Counted from the stretch's first letter, positions 49,704 through 58,493 are shown. The stretch: DNA of 64,000 nucleotides from Kribbella sp. ALI-6-A (GCF_001984195.1 NZ_MTQN01000012.1:496001-560000); one strand, 5' to 3'. Numbers and translations: made by a program. Notes: generated by a model not told the origin, from the letters alone.

Positions 49704-50161
49704 GTGGCGCGAGCGTGTTCTGTGGCGAGCGTAGTGATCTGGATCGGATTCGCTGCCGACTACTTCTTGCGGCGGGGACTCACCCCAGCAAGAGCCGGTT
49801 TGTTCTGGCCACGTTGCCGACTTGCTGGTGTTCTGGTGTTGCCTCTTCTGCGGGCGTTGCGGACCGCTACAGCGCTTGAGCGGCTTGGGCAAACCTCGAC
49901 GAGCTTGCGGGGGCAAACCTCACCCATGCCGTAGGGACTGTTGGTTTGCTGGGGTTTGTCGCTGCTGTTGCTGTTCTCGATGCCGAGCGCTACAGCGAAG
50001 GAGCGAACATCACGTTGTTCGGCGTTGCGCTTGCCGGGAACATCACAGCCGCTCTGCCCTCGTCGTTCGTCGTACATGTCGGCATCGCGGAGAAGGCCGA
50101 GGCGAAACTGCAGGGTCAATGCGAGCCTGACAGCAGAGTAGAGCGACGCACCGGTGATTGA
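49704..50161 (+). pseudogene. Degraded voltage-gated potassium channel remnant
   Basis: Two frames carry pieces of one potassium channel. From 49704, VVIWIGFAADYFLRRGLTPA and LPLLRALRTATALERL match the S2-S4 region, ending at a stop at 49934. From 49931 another frame reads VGTVGLLGFVAAVAVLDAER, then YSEGANITLFGVA, as before the pore. The selectivity filter TVGYGD is missing and the rest is unrelated. Family identification is by eye. Its true 5' end is not clear. Confidence 0.65.
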
Positions 50162-50314
50162 CGGAGGACGAGGACGCTTCACGCATCCAGCGACAACAGC
50201 GAGCGGTGCCGCCGAGTCGTCAGCTGGGTCGGACACTGGCGCTCACTCAGGCGATGGCGGACCCGTCCAGATCGATTGAACGGGCCCGCCGTACGTCGTA
50301 ATGCTCGGGTGGTC

Positions 50315-50698
50315 TCAGGGGCGGAGTTTTCCGAACAGCAGCCGGCTCAGCAGTGCGACCAACACGAATGCGATCAGGCCTGCGACAGCGACCACCGAGA
50401 CCACGCAGGCTGCGTTGGTAGCCAGTGTCAGCTTGGGGGTGGTCTTGGTGAAGCCTTCCGTCAGCAGTGCGAGCGCGGCGAGCATCAGGAAGCCGGCGGC
50501 GGCGAACCCCAGCACGACGAGATGGTGCCCGCCGAGTGTGGCGGTGGCCGTCAGCCGGGATGACTGGTCCAGCCACGGGCCAAAGGTGTGCATCCAGACA
50601 ACCGCCATCAGGTCCGCGGCCATCAGGGCCCACATCCCGAAGACGGAACGAGAGGCAATGTATGTGGCTGTGTTGTGCCGCGGCATGCGTTGCAACAT
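50315..50698 (-). CDS. Four-helix membrane protein of unknown function
   Basis: A 127-residue protein with about four hydrophobic segments (for example FGMWALMAADLMAVVWMH and NAACVVSVVAVAGLIAFVLV) and a basic C-terminal tail. The ATG at 50698 has GGAGG eight bases upstream. No family is recognised. It lies between the potassium channel remnant and the XRE regulator's regulatory gap. Confidence 0.6.
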   Translation of the reverse strand: MLQRMPRHNTATYIASRSVFGMWALMAADLMAVVWMHTFGPWLDQSSRLTATATLGGHHLVVLGFAAAGFLMLAALALLTEGFTKTTPKLTLATNAACVVSVVAVAGLIAFVLVALLSRLLFGKLRP

Positions 50699-51207
50699 GG
50701 TCACCACCTCCGAACTACTTCCACGGAGACTCCAGCTCCCGGCAGGGTGATCTCGCGGTCTCGACGCTGAGGACGAGCTGTCGCCTGGCGGTGCTGGTCA
50801 GTGCAGACGTGCGGACCATCGAACGCTGACAAGCCAGCGTCGGTATGGACTTGGACGGAGGCGCCACGAGAATGGCGTCGCTCGAGATTCAGGGTGGCCT
50901 GCGGGCGGATGTGCGGACGGATCCCAAGAGCGCTCGCACGTGGCTGTTGAGTCCCGTCGTCTCCTCTACCGTCAATCACTTACTTCACCGTGAAGCCAGT
51001 GGATGATCTGTAATTACAGTATAGCGCCGTGTAGTTCAGGGCAATACCGTGAACTCGCTTGAGCTGAACCGTAACCTTTCGCTCCCGTGAGTCGTTGAGG
51101 TTTCCGGAGCGATCGACGGATGCTGTGTACTACAGGTGATTTCAGGTGTAGACATGTATACGGTTACCGGACGCGTGGGCGTGTCGGTCGACGACACCCG
51201 GGAGTGA
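50699..51207. promoter_or_regulatory. Regulatory gap upstream of the XRE gene
   Basis: No gene is seen in this 509-base gap. From about 50980 it becomes AT-richer and carries the 12-bp palindrome CTGTAATTACAG (51008-51019), GTTCA/TGAAC arms (51034-51038 and 51050-51054), and a near-palindrome GTAGACATGTATAC (51148-51161). These are candidate operators of the XRE-type regulator that starts at 51208. Confidence 0.5.
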
Positions 51208-52278
51208 GTGATCTTGGCCCCCACACCAGAGGCCGCACGACTTGCGAGGAAACTTCGCGACCTCCGTACGTCGCATGAGTCGAAGCTGACTCAAGCGGAT
51301 CTGGCGCACGCGTTCGGGCTTTCGGTGGCGGCCATCAGTTCCTGGGAGTCGCGGACCAACCCCAAACCTCCGCCGGCCGACCGGCTCCGCTCCTATGCGC
51401 TGTTCTTCTCCTCAGATCCAACGAGAACTGAGCCCCCGGTCACCGAAGACGATCTGACCGCCGACGAGCGAAGCCGCTTCGAGGATCTCCACGAGGAGCT
51501 TGACGCATTACGCGATGCGGTCAATGCCCCGAGCAGCCCAGGCGAATCCGCGCCCAGCGAGCTCTCGACCTGGACCTTCGACGGCGATCCGATCACGATC
51601 ATCTGTCCCGAGGCACCGTTGGCCGAGCGGCCTCCGATGGCGAACGAGAAGAACCCGAACTACACACGGATGTTCCGGTACGCCGATCTGGATGCCCTCA
51701 TCGAACTGTGGGGGCACATCCGTGCGTGCAACCCCACCGCGAGCGTCGTTCATCGGCTTCCTTCTGAAGTTGTGTCTGATGATCTGTCCGGCCACGTAGT
51801 GGTGCTGGGGGGCGTCGGCTGGAACCGGGTGATGCGGCGCATGCTCAAGACTCTGCGCGAGATGCCGGTGTCCCAGGTCGAGGTCGACGATCTGAAGACC
51901 GGGGAAATCTTCCGCACCAGCGGTGCTGACCAGCGCGAGTACCGGCCGGTCTGGGACGACGAGGCGGACAGCGGCCGTGAACTGCTCGAAGACGTCGCCC
52001 TGCTGGCCAGGGTTCGAAATCCTTACAACCACAGCCAGACTCTAACCATCTGCAACGGCATTCACAGTCGCGGCGTCGTCGGCGCGGTCCGGGCTCTGAC
52101 CGATACCGCCGTACGGGAAGGCAATGAGGCATTCCTCGCCAGCCGTTTCCCAAGTGGAGAGTTCGCGTTGCTGCTGAGGGTGCCGGTCCTGAACGGCGAG
52201 GCACTCTCACCCGATCTCGAGATCGACTCGAACCGGCTCTACGAGTGGTCTCCGAAGGACGAGGCCACCTCCGCATGA
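51208..52278 (+). CDS. XRE-type regulator with a Rossmann-like C-terminal domain
   Basis: A 356-residue protein. The N-terminal helix-turn-helix (about residues 10-70) has KLTQADLAHAFGLSVAAISS. The C-terminal half has SGHVVVLGGVGWNRVMRRML and RNPYNHSQTLTICNGIHSRG, suggesting a nucleotide-binding Rossmann-like fold of an undescribed regulator type. GTG at 51208 and TTG at 51214 are both possible, after GGGAG. It overlaps the GT-like gene by four bases. Its ligand and target are unknown, though nearby palindromes suggest autoregulation. Confidence 0.75.
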   Translation: MILAPTPEAARLARKLRDLRTSHESKLTQADLAHAFGLSVAAISSWESRTNPKPPPADRLRSYALFFSSDPTRTEPPVTEDDLTADERSRFEDLHEELDALRDAVNAPSSPGESAPSELSTWTFDGDPITIICPEAPLAERPPMANEKNPNYTRMFRYADLDALIELWGHIRACNPTASVVHRLPSEVVSDDLSGHVVVLGGVGWNRVMRRMLKTLREMPVSQVEVDDLKTGEIFRTSGADQREYRPVWDDEADSGRELLEDVALLARVRNPYNHSQTLTICNGIHSRGVVGAVRALTDTAVREGNEAFLASRFPSGEFALLLRVPVLNGEALSPDLEIDSNRLYEWSPKDEATSA

Positions 52279-53507
52279 GCAACGGCACCAAACATGTGGC
52301 GTCGCACGCCGCACTCCTGCGCGACGTGTCCGCCGTGGCGCCGTCGCCGACGAACAGCGGACTGGATGCGATCGTCGTACCGGCGTCCCGGCCGAATCTG
52401 CAACGGCTCATCGGACTGTCCGCGATGCTGTCCGTACCCCTCGTGGTGCTGTGCAGCCGGCAGGCGAAGGCAGAGAGAGTCGCTGAGCGGGTCGAGGCCA
52501 CGTTCGGCGCACGGGCGCTGGTCGTCGACGTGCCTCACGATTATCAGCTGCTCAGGCATCACCACCTGACCTCCGACAAACCCTTCTTCGTCGCCAGCGC
52601 CGAACGTGTGAGCGACCTGAGCATGAAGCGCAACATCGGTTTGGTGCTGGCCCGCCTTCGCGGCTGGAGCAAAATCCTTTTCGTTGACGACGACATCCAC
52701 CAGCTCAGTCCACGCGACGTCCTGCGCCTCTCGGGCTCTCTTGATCGGAATCCCGTTGCGGCGATGGCCAGCAGGTACTTTCCCGACAACTCGGTGGTGT
52801 GTCACGCGCGGCGCCTCGCTGGCCTCGGGCAGGACGTGTTCGTGAGCGGCGCCGTGCTCGGTGTCAACACACAGCATCCGGCGGTGTCGTTCTTTCCCGA
52901 TGTCTACAACGAGGACTGGTTCTTCTTCGCGCAGCATGCCGCGGCGCGCTCGTTACCGAAGATCGGAGAAGCACGGCAGGACGAGTACGACCCCTTTGCG
53001 GATCCCGAGCGAGCGGCTCGCGAGGAGTTCGGTGATCTCTTGGCGGAGGGCCTGTACGCGTTGTTCAGCGATACGCCTGGGTGGGAGCTGAAAGATCAAT
53101 TGAAGGTCGCGACCAGCACGCATCATTGGCGACTCTTCATCGAAGATCGGTACGTGATGATCTCAGAGACCCTCCGCCAACTCTCAGCAGTGCAGTACCG
53201 AACCGAAATAGCACTGTCTTCGGCACAGAAATCGCTGCGCAGGGCCAAACTGCAACTGGACCAGATCAATCCTGAACTCTGCGTCGACTTCATTCAGCGG
53301 TGGCGAGTCGACCATGAGAGCTGGCAGGAGGTCATGCCGCGAAGGGGCACCGTTCTCAGCGAACGCGAGGCACTGAACGAGCTCGATCTCACGACCTGGA
53401 TTTCCTGTGGCTACGGCAACAGCCCGCGGTCGGCGGGATCGGGAATGCCTTCTTCGGCCAGCTTCAGCCGCTCTTCCGATCGCCCGAAAGCGCCAGCCGG
53501 CGTTTGA
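52275..53507 (+). CDS. GT-A-like protein paired with the XRE regulator
   Basis: A 410-residue protein. LSMKRNIGLVLARLRGWSKI followed by LFVDDDIHQLSPRDV (DxD-type acidic motif at about residues 138-140), then FVSGAVLGVNTQHP and YNEDWFFFAQHAA, look like a glycosyltransferase A fold with a predicted sugar-nucleotide site. It has no signal peptide. The last 30 or so residues are the antisense of the acetyltransferase gene, so the original stop seems lost. The ATG at 52275 overlaps the XRE gene stop. Substrate unknown. Confidence 0.65.
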   Translation: MSNGTKHVASHAALLRDVSAVAPSPTNSGLDAIVVPASRPNLQRLIGLSAMLSVPLVVLCSRQAKAERVAERVEATFGARALVVDVPHDYQLLRHHHLTSDKPFFVASAERVSDLSMKRNIGLVLARLRGWSKILFVDDDIHQLSPRDVLRLSGSLDRNPVAAMASRYFPDNSVVCHARRLAGLGQDVFVSGAVLGVNTQHPAVSFFPDVYNEDWFFFAQHAAARSLPKIGEARQDEYDPFADPERAAREEFGDLLAEGLYALFSDTPGWELKDQLKVATSTHHWRLFIEDRYVMISETLRQLSAVQYRTEIALSSAQKSLRRAKLQLDQINPELCVDFIQRWRVDHESWQEVMPRRGTVLSEREALNELDLTTWISCGYGNSPRSAGSGMPSSASFSRSSDRPKAPAGV

Positions 53508-53923
53508 CGCTCGCCGGTGGTTTCGAAACCCAGGTGCTCGTAGACCTCCCGCGCCAACTCGTTGCCGTCGAGGACCCAGACGAACCAGTCGCGGACGTCC
53601 GGCTCCAGCTCGACAAGGTAGGCGAGCATCGCCCTGAGGACGCCTTTCTCGCGGTGCTCGGGATCGACCCACACTGATTCGATATGCCTCGAGTACGGCG
53701 GCTGTTCGGAATCCTGGTTCGAACAAGCGATTCCGATGACCTGTCGGCCTGTGCGGGCGACCACCCAGACATCCCGCGTGCAACGGCCGCGCCAGTGCGC
53801 TTCGTCGCCGGCTCTTCCGGTGTCGGCCTTCGACAAGAATGCGTCCGGCGATTCCTCGAGGGCGCGCAGCCGAAGGTCCTGAAGGAGCTTCCAATCGTCC
53901 TCAGTCAGCACTTCGACGTCCAA
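53411..53923 (-). CDS. GNAT-family N-acetyltransferase
   Basis: A 170-residue GNAT protein with SVWVDPEHREKGVLRAMLAY as the acetyl-CoA-binding motif, followed by NELAREVYEHLGFETTGE. The TTG at 53923 follows AGAGGGGAGA, a strong ribosome binding site, so I chose it over upstream codons without family match. Its 3' end overlaps the GT-like gene on the other strand by 97 bases. The substrate is unknown. Confidence 0.75.
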   Translation of the reverse strand: MDVEVLTEDDWKLLQDLRLRALEESPDAFLSKADTGRAGDEAHWRGRCTRDVWVVARTGRQVIGIACSNQDSEQPPYSRHIESVWVDPEHREKGVLRAMLAYLVELEPDVRDWFVWVLDGNELAREVYEHLGFETTGERQTPAGAFGRSEERLKLAEEGIPDPADRGLLP

Positions 53924-54133
53924 GATCTCCCCTCTCTTGGCGCAGCGGTCCCAGTCTTGGCCATTCGGAACACACCGGCAATCGCGCACTGAGTGTCGGG
54001 CGGGGTTCCAACTTCCGATCACAGCTTTCTCCGGCGGTCAGGGAGGAGGGGTTGGATTCCGGGCGGTCGGTGAGGTTGGCTGAGCGGTAGGTGGCCACGG
54101 GGTTCTAGCGGGGCGCGGCAGTGGCCGCGGGGC

Positions 54134-54868
54134 ATGAGGTTTGGGGTCTGGCAAGCTGCGGGGGTGGAGGCGTTGGAGGGGCACGAGTGGTTGTTCGGGT
54201 TGGTGGATGGCGATCCTGGGCGGCGGTTGGCTGCGTGGAAACGGCAAGCTGGCCTTTGGGAGGAATGGTCTGACGCGCTGCGGCGGTCGAACGCGTTGTA
54301 TTTCCAGAATGGGGGGAGTTTTGATTTTTCGCGGTCGATGAGGATGGCGTCGATGTACGAGCAGGCGCAGGCCGACCAGAAGGACGCGATCGATCAGACG
54401 CTGCACGGTGTGGCTGGGGAATTCTGTGTGGCTTGCTGGTATCCGGATCGTGACGAGAGGGAAACCGCGCCGTACGCGGTGCTGTACCTGAGGTGTGAAG
54501 CCGACTTCCCGGACGAGTGGCGGGCTGCGTCGCCCTGGTCGCCGTGGGGGGTGAAGCAGCAGATTCTGCGCGGGTTCGTCAAGGTGGGACCGGTCGGGCA
54601 GGAACGGGCGCTGACCGACCTGGTCGTGGACGCGGTCGGTCGTCCGCAGCGGTGTGAGGATGGCTGGTACGCCGCGTTGGCGCGGCATCTCGACGGGCCG
54701 GACTTGCGGAGTCGGCTGGCGGAGGCCGAGGAGTCGGATGATCCGGTGGTGCGGCTGCGGGCGGGCTACGTCTACAGGGTGCTCGACGATCGGAGCATGA
54801 AGGTGACTCTGGCCAGCTGGAAGCGCTGGGTCGCGTCCGCTGAGGTGCCGAGAGGAACGGCAGGGTAA
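54134..54868 (+). CDS. Hypothetical protein
   Basis: A 244-residue protein without recognised domain. It is rich in Trp and acidic residues (GVWQAAGVEALEGHEWLFGL, WKRQAGLWEEWSDALRR) and has no signal peptide or membrane helix. The ATG at 54134 and a GTG at 54164 are both possible starts; ribosome binding sites are weak. It stands alone on the plus strand. Confidence 0.55.
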   Translation: MRFGVWQAAGVEALEGHEWLFGLVDGDPGRRLAAWKRQAGLWEEWSDALRRSNALYFQNGGSFDFSRSMRMASMYEQAQADQKDAIDQTLHGVAGEFCVACWYPDRDERETAPYAVLYLRCEADFPDEWRAASPWSPWGVKQQILRGFVKVGPVGQERALTDLVVDAVGRPQRCEDGWYAALARHLDGPDLRSRLAEAEESDDPVVRLRAGYVYRVLDDRSMKVTLASWKRWVASAEVPRGTAG

Positions 54869-54892
54869 TCGGCGAGATCGGCTGGGCTTCAC

Positions 54893-55003
54893 TCAAGCAT
54901 GCCGTCTCGCAGGTGTTGAGGGGTGCGGCGTGGTGGAGTGGCGTTGACGTCCGAGGCCCCGGGCAACGAACGCCGCCAGGAGGATCAAGATGGGGAGCAG
55001 CAT
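54893..55003 (-). CDS. Small membrane protein, 36 residues
   Basis: ATG at 55003 gives MLLPILILLAAFVARGLGRQ, one hydrophobic segment followed by a basic, His-rich tail, ending at 54893. AGGAAGGG lies upstream. It is in the 323-base gap between the hypothetical gene and the nitrilase-like gene, where no other gene is seen. Tentative. Confidence 0.4.
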   Translation of the reverse strand: MLLPILILLAAFVARGLGRQRHSTTPHPSTPARRHA

Positions 55004-55191
55004 CCGCGCGCCCTTCCTCTGTAGGGCAGGGGAAGGATAGGGAGCGGAAGGGAACGCGGAGCGAACGGCGCGCGCCGGCCCGGAGGCAGGAGCGCGTCCG
55101 GACCGGCGTACGGGCCGTTGATGACTCAGGCAATTCGCCGACTGCCTACGAGCCGAGGACGGCAGGGGTGGAGGCGGGGTCGGCGTACGGG

Positions 55192-56151
55192 TTAAGACGT
55201 CACGCGGGCTCGGGCTGCTTGGCGCCAGGCTCGGGCTGAGTCGTTGAGGGCGTTGTTCTTGTGAAGGTCGTAGGTGGTGACGGCGGAGGTGGCGTCAGTG
55301 GGGCATTGGGTGACCCATTGGCCCGCGGAGTTGAGGATGCCGGCGGTGGTTTCCGGGAGGTCTGGGTTGGTGGAGACGGCGAGGCTTAGCCAGTAGTGAT
55401 TGATGGCGGCGTTGGCGGGGGCTACCGCGGCGACCGCGTCCTGGCCGGCGGTGAGGCCGGTGGTGGCGTAGGAGAGGAGGACGGCGTCCACGTCGCGGCG
55501 TACGTAGTCGATGAAGATTTCGGGGATGTGGGCGTCCATGCCTACGGCCAGACCGAAGCGGTAGCCATCGAGGTCGAAAGTGATCGGCTTCGTGCCAGGG
55601 GTGTACATGAAGTTGAGCTTGGTGGTGGAGAGGGTTCGTTCGTCGTAGCGGGTGACCCGTTTGCCGTGGTCGTCGAAGACGTAGAGGGAGTTGTGGGGGC
55701 GGGCGTCGCGGAGTTGGTGGAGCGATGCGATGGCGGTCCAGATGCCCAGGTCGGCGGAGAGGGCTGCGATGCTTGCCAGTTCGGCGTCGAGGACCGGCCA
55801 CTGGGCCTTGGTCCAGTCGGCGGGGCCGACCTCGTCGGGGCCCAGTTCGGACATGACGTACTTGCTGGGGAAGCAGAGGGCGCCCTCCGGGAAGTGGACC
55901 AGGCGGGCGCCCGCCTTGGCGGCCTGCTTCATCTGGGTGCGGACCTCGGCGCCGCTCTCGCGGAGGGCGGCAGGGTCGGTGGGGTCCTGGCGGACCGTCG
56001 ACTGGGCGACGGCGATGCGCAGGGTGGTGGGTTCCGGCATGTCTTCTCCTGAGGGAGTCGGACGGAAGTGCCGGAGGGCAGTCGTGTAGGACTCGCCGGT
56101 CTTGGCCGCGCGGGCGCGGACCCGGCGTTTGAGATTCCTGTGCGCTGTCAT
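55192..56151 (-). CDS. Nitrilase-superfamily protein lacking the catalytic cysteine
   Basis: A 319-residue protein. A short basic N-terminal extension (RAAKTGESYTTALRHF) precedes a carbon-nitrogen hydrolase domain. LVHFPEGALCF has the Glu, and TTKLNFMYTPG a possible Lys. At the nucleophile, GLAVGMDAHIPEIF shows Gly where the family has Cys (CxD..PE). So hydrolysis by the normal route is unlikely. The ATG at 56151 was chosen; a GTG at 56163 is possible. Function is unknown. Confidence 0.7.
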   Translation of the reverse strand: MTAHRNLKRRVRARAAKTGESYTTALRHFRPTPSGEDMPEPTTLRIAVAQSTVRQDPTDPAALRESGAEVRTQMKQAAKAGARLVHFPEGALCFPSKYVMSELGPDEVGPADWTKAQWPVLDAELASIAALSADLGIWTAIASLHQLRDARPHNSLYVFDDHGKRVTRYDERTLSTTKLNFMYTPGTKPITFDLDGYRFGLAVGMDAHIPEIFIDYVRRDVDAVLLSYATTGLTAGQDAVAAVAPANAAINHYWLSLAVSTNPDLPETTAGILNSAGQWVTQCPTDATSAVTTYDLHKNNALNDSARAWRQAARARVTS

Positions 56152-56462
56152 CTGGCCTTCCACGCACTCGTCCGCGATCCCCCAGCGATCCCGTCCGAGG
56201 CGGTCGACCAGGACGAGCGGCCCGAGATCATGGATCCCTTTGCCTTCTGAGGGTGGACCGGGCTGGGGCCGGTCGACGAAGGTTGGGCGCGGGCCGCGCC
56301 GGAGCCATATCTCAACAGACGACGGGCGGGATCGTCAATCGGCGACTCGCCGGTTCGAGACGTCGGTGATCGGCGTACGGCGAGGTGGTGTTGCGGGCGG
56401 CAACGAGTCGGACGCGGGGAAATCCGCGGGACCGGTGGGGCGGGCGCCGGTACGGTTCGAGG
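56152..56462. other. Intergenic gap between divergent genes
   Basis: No gene is supported in these 311 bases. A short plus-strand frame ending in MDPFAF is open at 56068-56250 but has no usable start or ribosome binding site and is largely antisense to the nitrilase-like gene. The TACGGT box of the kinase-like gene lies at its end (56451-56456). Confidence 0.4.
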
Positions 56463-57002
56463 GTGGATGGGTCGGGCGTGAGGGTTCCGGTGCTGGTGCT
56501 GAGTGGGCCGGTGGGGGTCGGCAAGACGACGGTGGCGCATGAGATGTTCGATCAGCTGAGCGGGCGGAACGTCGCGCACGCGGTGGTCGATCTCGACGCG
56601 CTGGGGATCTGCTGGCCGTACGGCGAGGGCGACCCGTTCAACGAGCGGATGGCGCTGCGGAACCTGGCGGCGGTGTGGGCCAACTACGCGGCGGCCGGGG
56701 TGGACCGGCTGGTCGTCGCTCGGGTGGTCGAGGCTGCGGAGGACCTGGCGGGGTATGCGGAGGCTGTTCCGGGCGCGGAGATTCGGGTGTGCCGGTTGAC
56801 GGCTGGAGATGACGCTTTGCGGGAGCGGGTGAAGAAGCGGGAAGTCGGGTCGTCGTACGAGGCGTTGGTACGGCGGTCGGTCGAGCTGGCGGAGAGCCTC
56901 GAGCGGTCGGGCCCGGCGGATTTCACAGTGGCGACCGATGGGCGGACGGTTTCGGCGATCGCGGACGAGGTACTGCGGAAGGCAGGCTGGGGCGCGGGGT
57001 AG
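56463..57002 (+). CDS. P-loop NTPase, small kinase-like
   Basis: A 179-residue protein. It has an N-terminal Walker A motif (LVLSGPVGVGKTTVAHEMF), VVDLDALGICWPYG as a possible Walker B region, and a C-terminal helix bundle with no other domain. It resembles small P-loop kinases (adenylate or gluconate-kinase like). The GTG at 56463 lies 6 bases after a TACGGT box with no ribosome binding site. Substrate unknown. Confidence 0.75.
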   Translation: MDGSGVRVPVLVLSGPVGVGKTTVAHEMFDQLSGRNVAHAVVDLDALGICWPYGEGDPFNERMALRNLAAVWANYAAAGVDRLVVARVVEAAEDLAGYAEAVPGAEIRVCRLTAGDDALRERVKKREVGSSYEALVRRSVELAESLERSGPADFTVATDGRTVSAIADEVLRKAGWGAG

Positions 57003-57174
57003 GTTGCTGGGCTGGAGTTGTTCGGGGGTTCTTGGGCGGCGGTGGCAAGGGTTCTGGCGATCGACGCTCAGGACGTGTTGATCACGTTGGTGAGGCCGGC
57101 CGATCACGTCGTGCTGTTGCAGAGTTGTTGCTACAGGCAATTATCGGAGCTGCAACCGGCGTCTCGGCCGGTGA

Positions 57175-57498
57175 TCAACGGTTGACGGCCCAGACGCGGA
57201 AGTGGTGGAGGGCCTCGGCGAGGTTCGTCGGGCCGCAGGCGGCGTGGAACTTGGCGCCTTCGGTGTAGGTGACGCACCAGTCGTCGTCGCTGCGGTGGAC
57301 CTCGCGGCGGGTGTAGGTGGTCGGGTCGAGGGCGGTTTCCGCCACGTCGATCGCGACCTGCCAGCCGGGGTTGTCGAGGGTGTCGATCGTGATTCCGTAG
57401 CTGTGCTCCCAGTCGCCGTTGCACTGGGCGACGTACCAGGACTGAAGCCAGGTCCAGACGTCGGGGCCGTCCTCGGCGTACGGGAAGTTGTCAGTCAC
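57175..57498 (-). CDS. Imm53-family immunity protein
   Basis: A 107-residue protein with WLQSWYVAQCNGDWEHSYGI followed by TLDNPGWQVAID, the Imm53 signature with its conserved Trp, Cys and Asp. Immunity proteins of this type neutralise polymorphic toxins. No toxin gene is next to it. The GTG at 57498 lies 6 bases after a TACGCT box (57505-57510), so leaderless start is likely. Confidence 0.8.
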   Translation of the reverse strand: MTDNFPYAEDGPDVWTWLQSWYVAQCNGDWEHSYGITIDTLDNPGWQVAIDVAETALDPTTYTRREVHRSDDDWCVTYTEGAKFHAACGPTNLAEALHHFRVWAVNR

Positions 57499-57597
57499 GG
57501 GACGAGCGTACGGACGGGCGATCGGTGCCGCTCGGGATTTGTCTCGGGTGGGTGCCGAGGCTGTGGGCACCACCCCGAAGGCGGGTAGGTTTGCGGT

Positions 57598-58452
57598 ATG
57601 GCGCGGCGACTTCGGGCAGGGCAGCGGGCTGAGGTTTTTGTGGTCGACGTGCGGACGGGGGTGAGCCGGCTGGTGTTCGCTTCCGACGAAGTGCTGGTCG
57701 AGGCACCGAACTGGACGCCGGACGGGAAATGGCTGGTGGTGAACGGCGACGGGTTGCTGTTTCGGCTGCCGGTGAATGGTGGGGAACTCGAAGAGATTCC
57801 GCTCGGTGGGGTGCCGGAGATCAACAACGATCATGTGGTGAGCCCGGACGGGGCGACGGTTTACGTTTCGGCGGAGGACGGGCATTTGTACGCCGTACCG
57901 ATGGCGGGCGGCGAACCGCGGCGGGTGAGCAACGACCGGGGTGACGGGTTCCGGCATTACCTGCACGGGATTTCGCCGGACGGGGAGACGTTGGCCTACA
58001 TCGGGATGGATGCGGCGCGGACGACGAATGTGTGGACGATTCCGGCCGGCGGTGGGGTTGACGTCCAGGTCACCGATGACGAATTTGCTGATGACGGATG
58101 TGAGTTCGGACCAGATGGGTCCATCTACTTCAACTCCGAGCGAGCCTCGACCGCGCCGGGGCATGCGCAGTTGTTCCGGATCGCGGGTGAGACCGTCGAG
58201 CAGTTGACCGACGACGAGCGGGTGAACTGGTTCCCGCATCCGGCGCCGGACGGGTCCGCGATCGCGTACGTGAGTTTTCCGCCGGGCACGCTGGGGCATC
58301 CGGCCGACGTCGAGGACGTGCGGGTGCGGCTGCTCGAGGGCGGGCGGATCCGGGAGATCGCGACGGTGTTCGGCGGGCAGGGCACGATGAACGTGCCGAG
58401 CTGGTCGCCGGACAGCAGTGCGTTCGCGTACGTCGCGTATCCGGTCGAATAA
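57598..58452 (+). CDS. TolB-like beta-propeller protein (WD40/PD40)
   Basis: A 284-residue protein with repeated PD40/WD40-like blades, such as EAPNWTPDGKWLVVNGDGLL, VSPDGATVYVSAEDGHLYAV and HPAPDGSAIAYVSFPPG. No signal peptide is seen, so it may be cytoplasmic, unlike TolB itself. The ATG at 57598 follows TAGGTT by 6 bases. Its ligand is unknown. Confidence 0.8.
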   Translation: MARRLRAGQRAEVFVVDVRTGVSRLVFASDEVLVEAPNWTPDGKWLVVNGDGLLFRLPVNGGELEEIPLGGVPEINNDHVVSPDGATVYVSAEDGHLYAVPMAGGEPRRVSNDRGDGFRHYLHGISPDGETLAYIGMDAARTTNVWTIPAGGGVDVQVTDDEFADDGCEFGPDGSIYFNSERASTAPGHAQLFRIAGETVEQLTDDERVNWFPHPAPDGSAIAYVSFPPGTLGHPADVEDVRVRLLEGGRIREIATVFGGQGTMNVPSWSPDSSAFAYVAYPVE

Positions 58453-58493
58453 CTCCTTCGCGTACGGCGCGGGGCGGGTTGTAGGTTCGCCGC

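Noticed and set aside
49760..50236. A 158-codon minus-strand frame over the potassium channel remnant
   Set aside because: Its sequence is low complexity and matches the antisense of the channel pieces, with no family motif.
56068..56250. Short plus-strand frame ending MDPFAF
   Set aside because: The tail looks slightly protein-like, but there is no usable start or ribosome binding site and most of it lies opposite the nitrilase-like gene.
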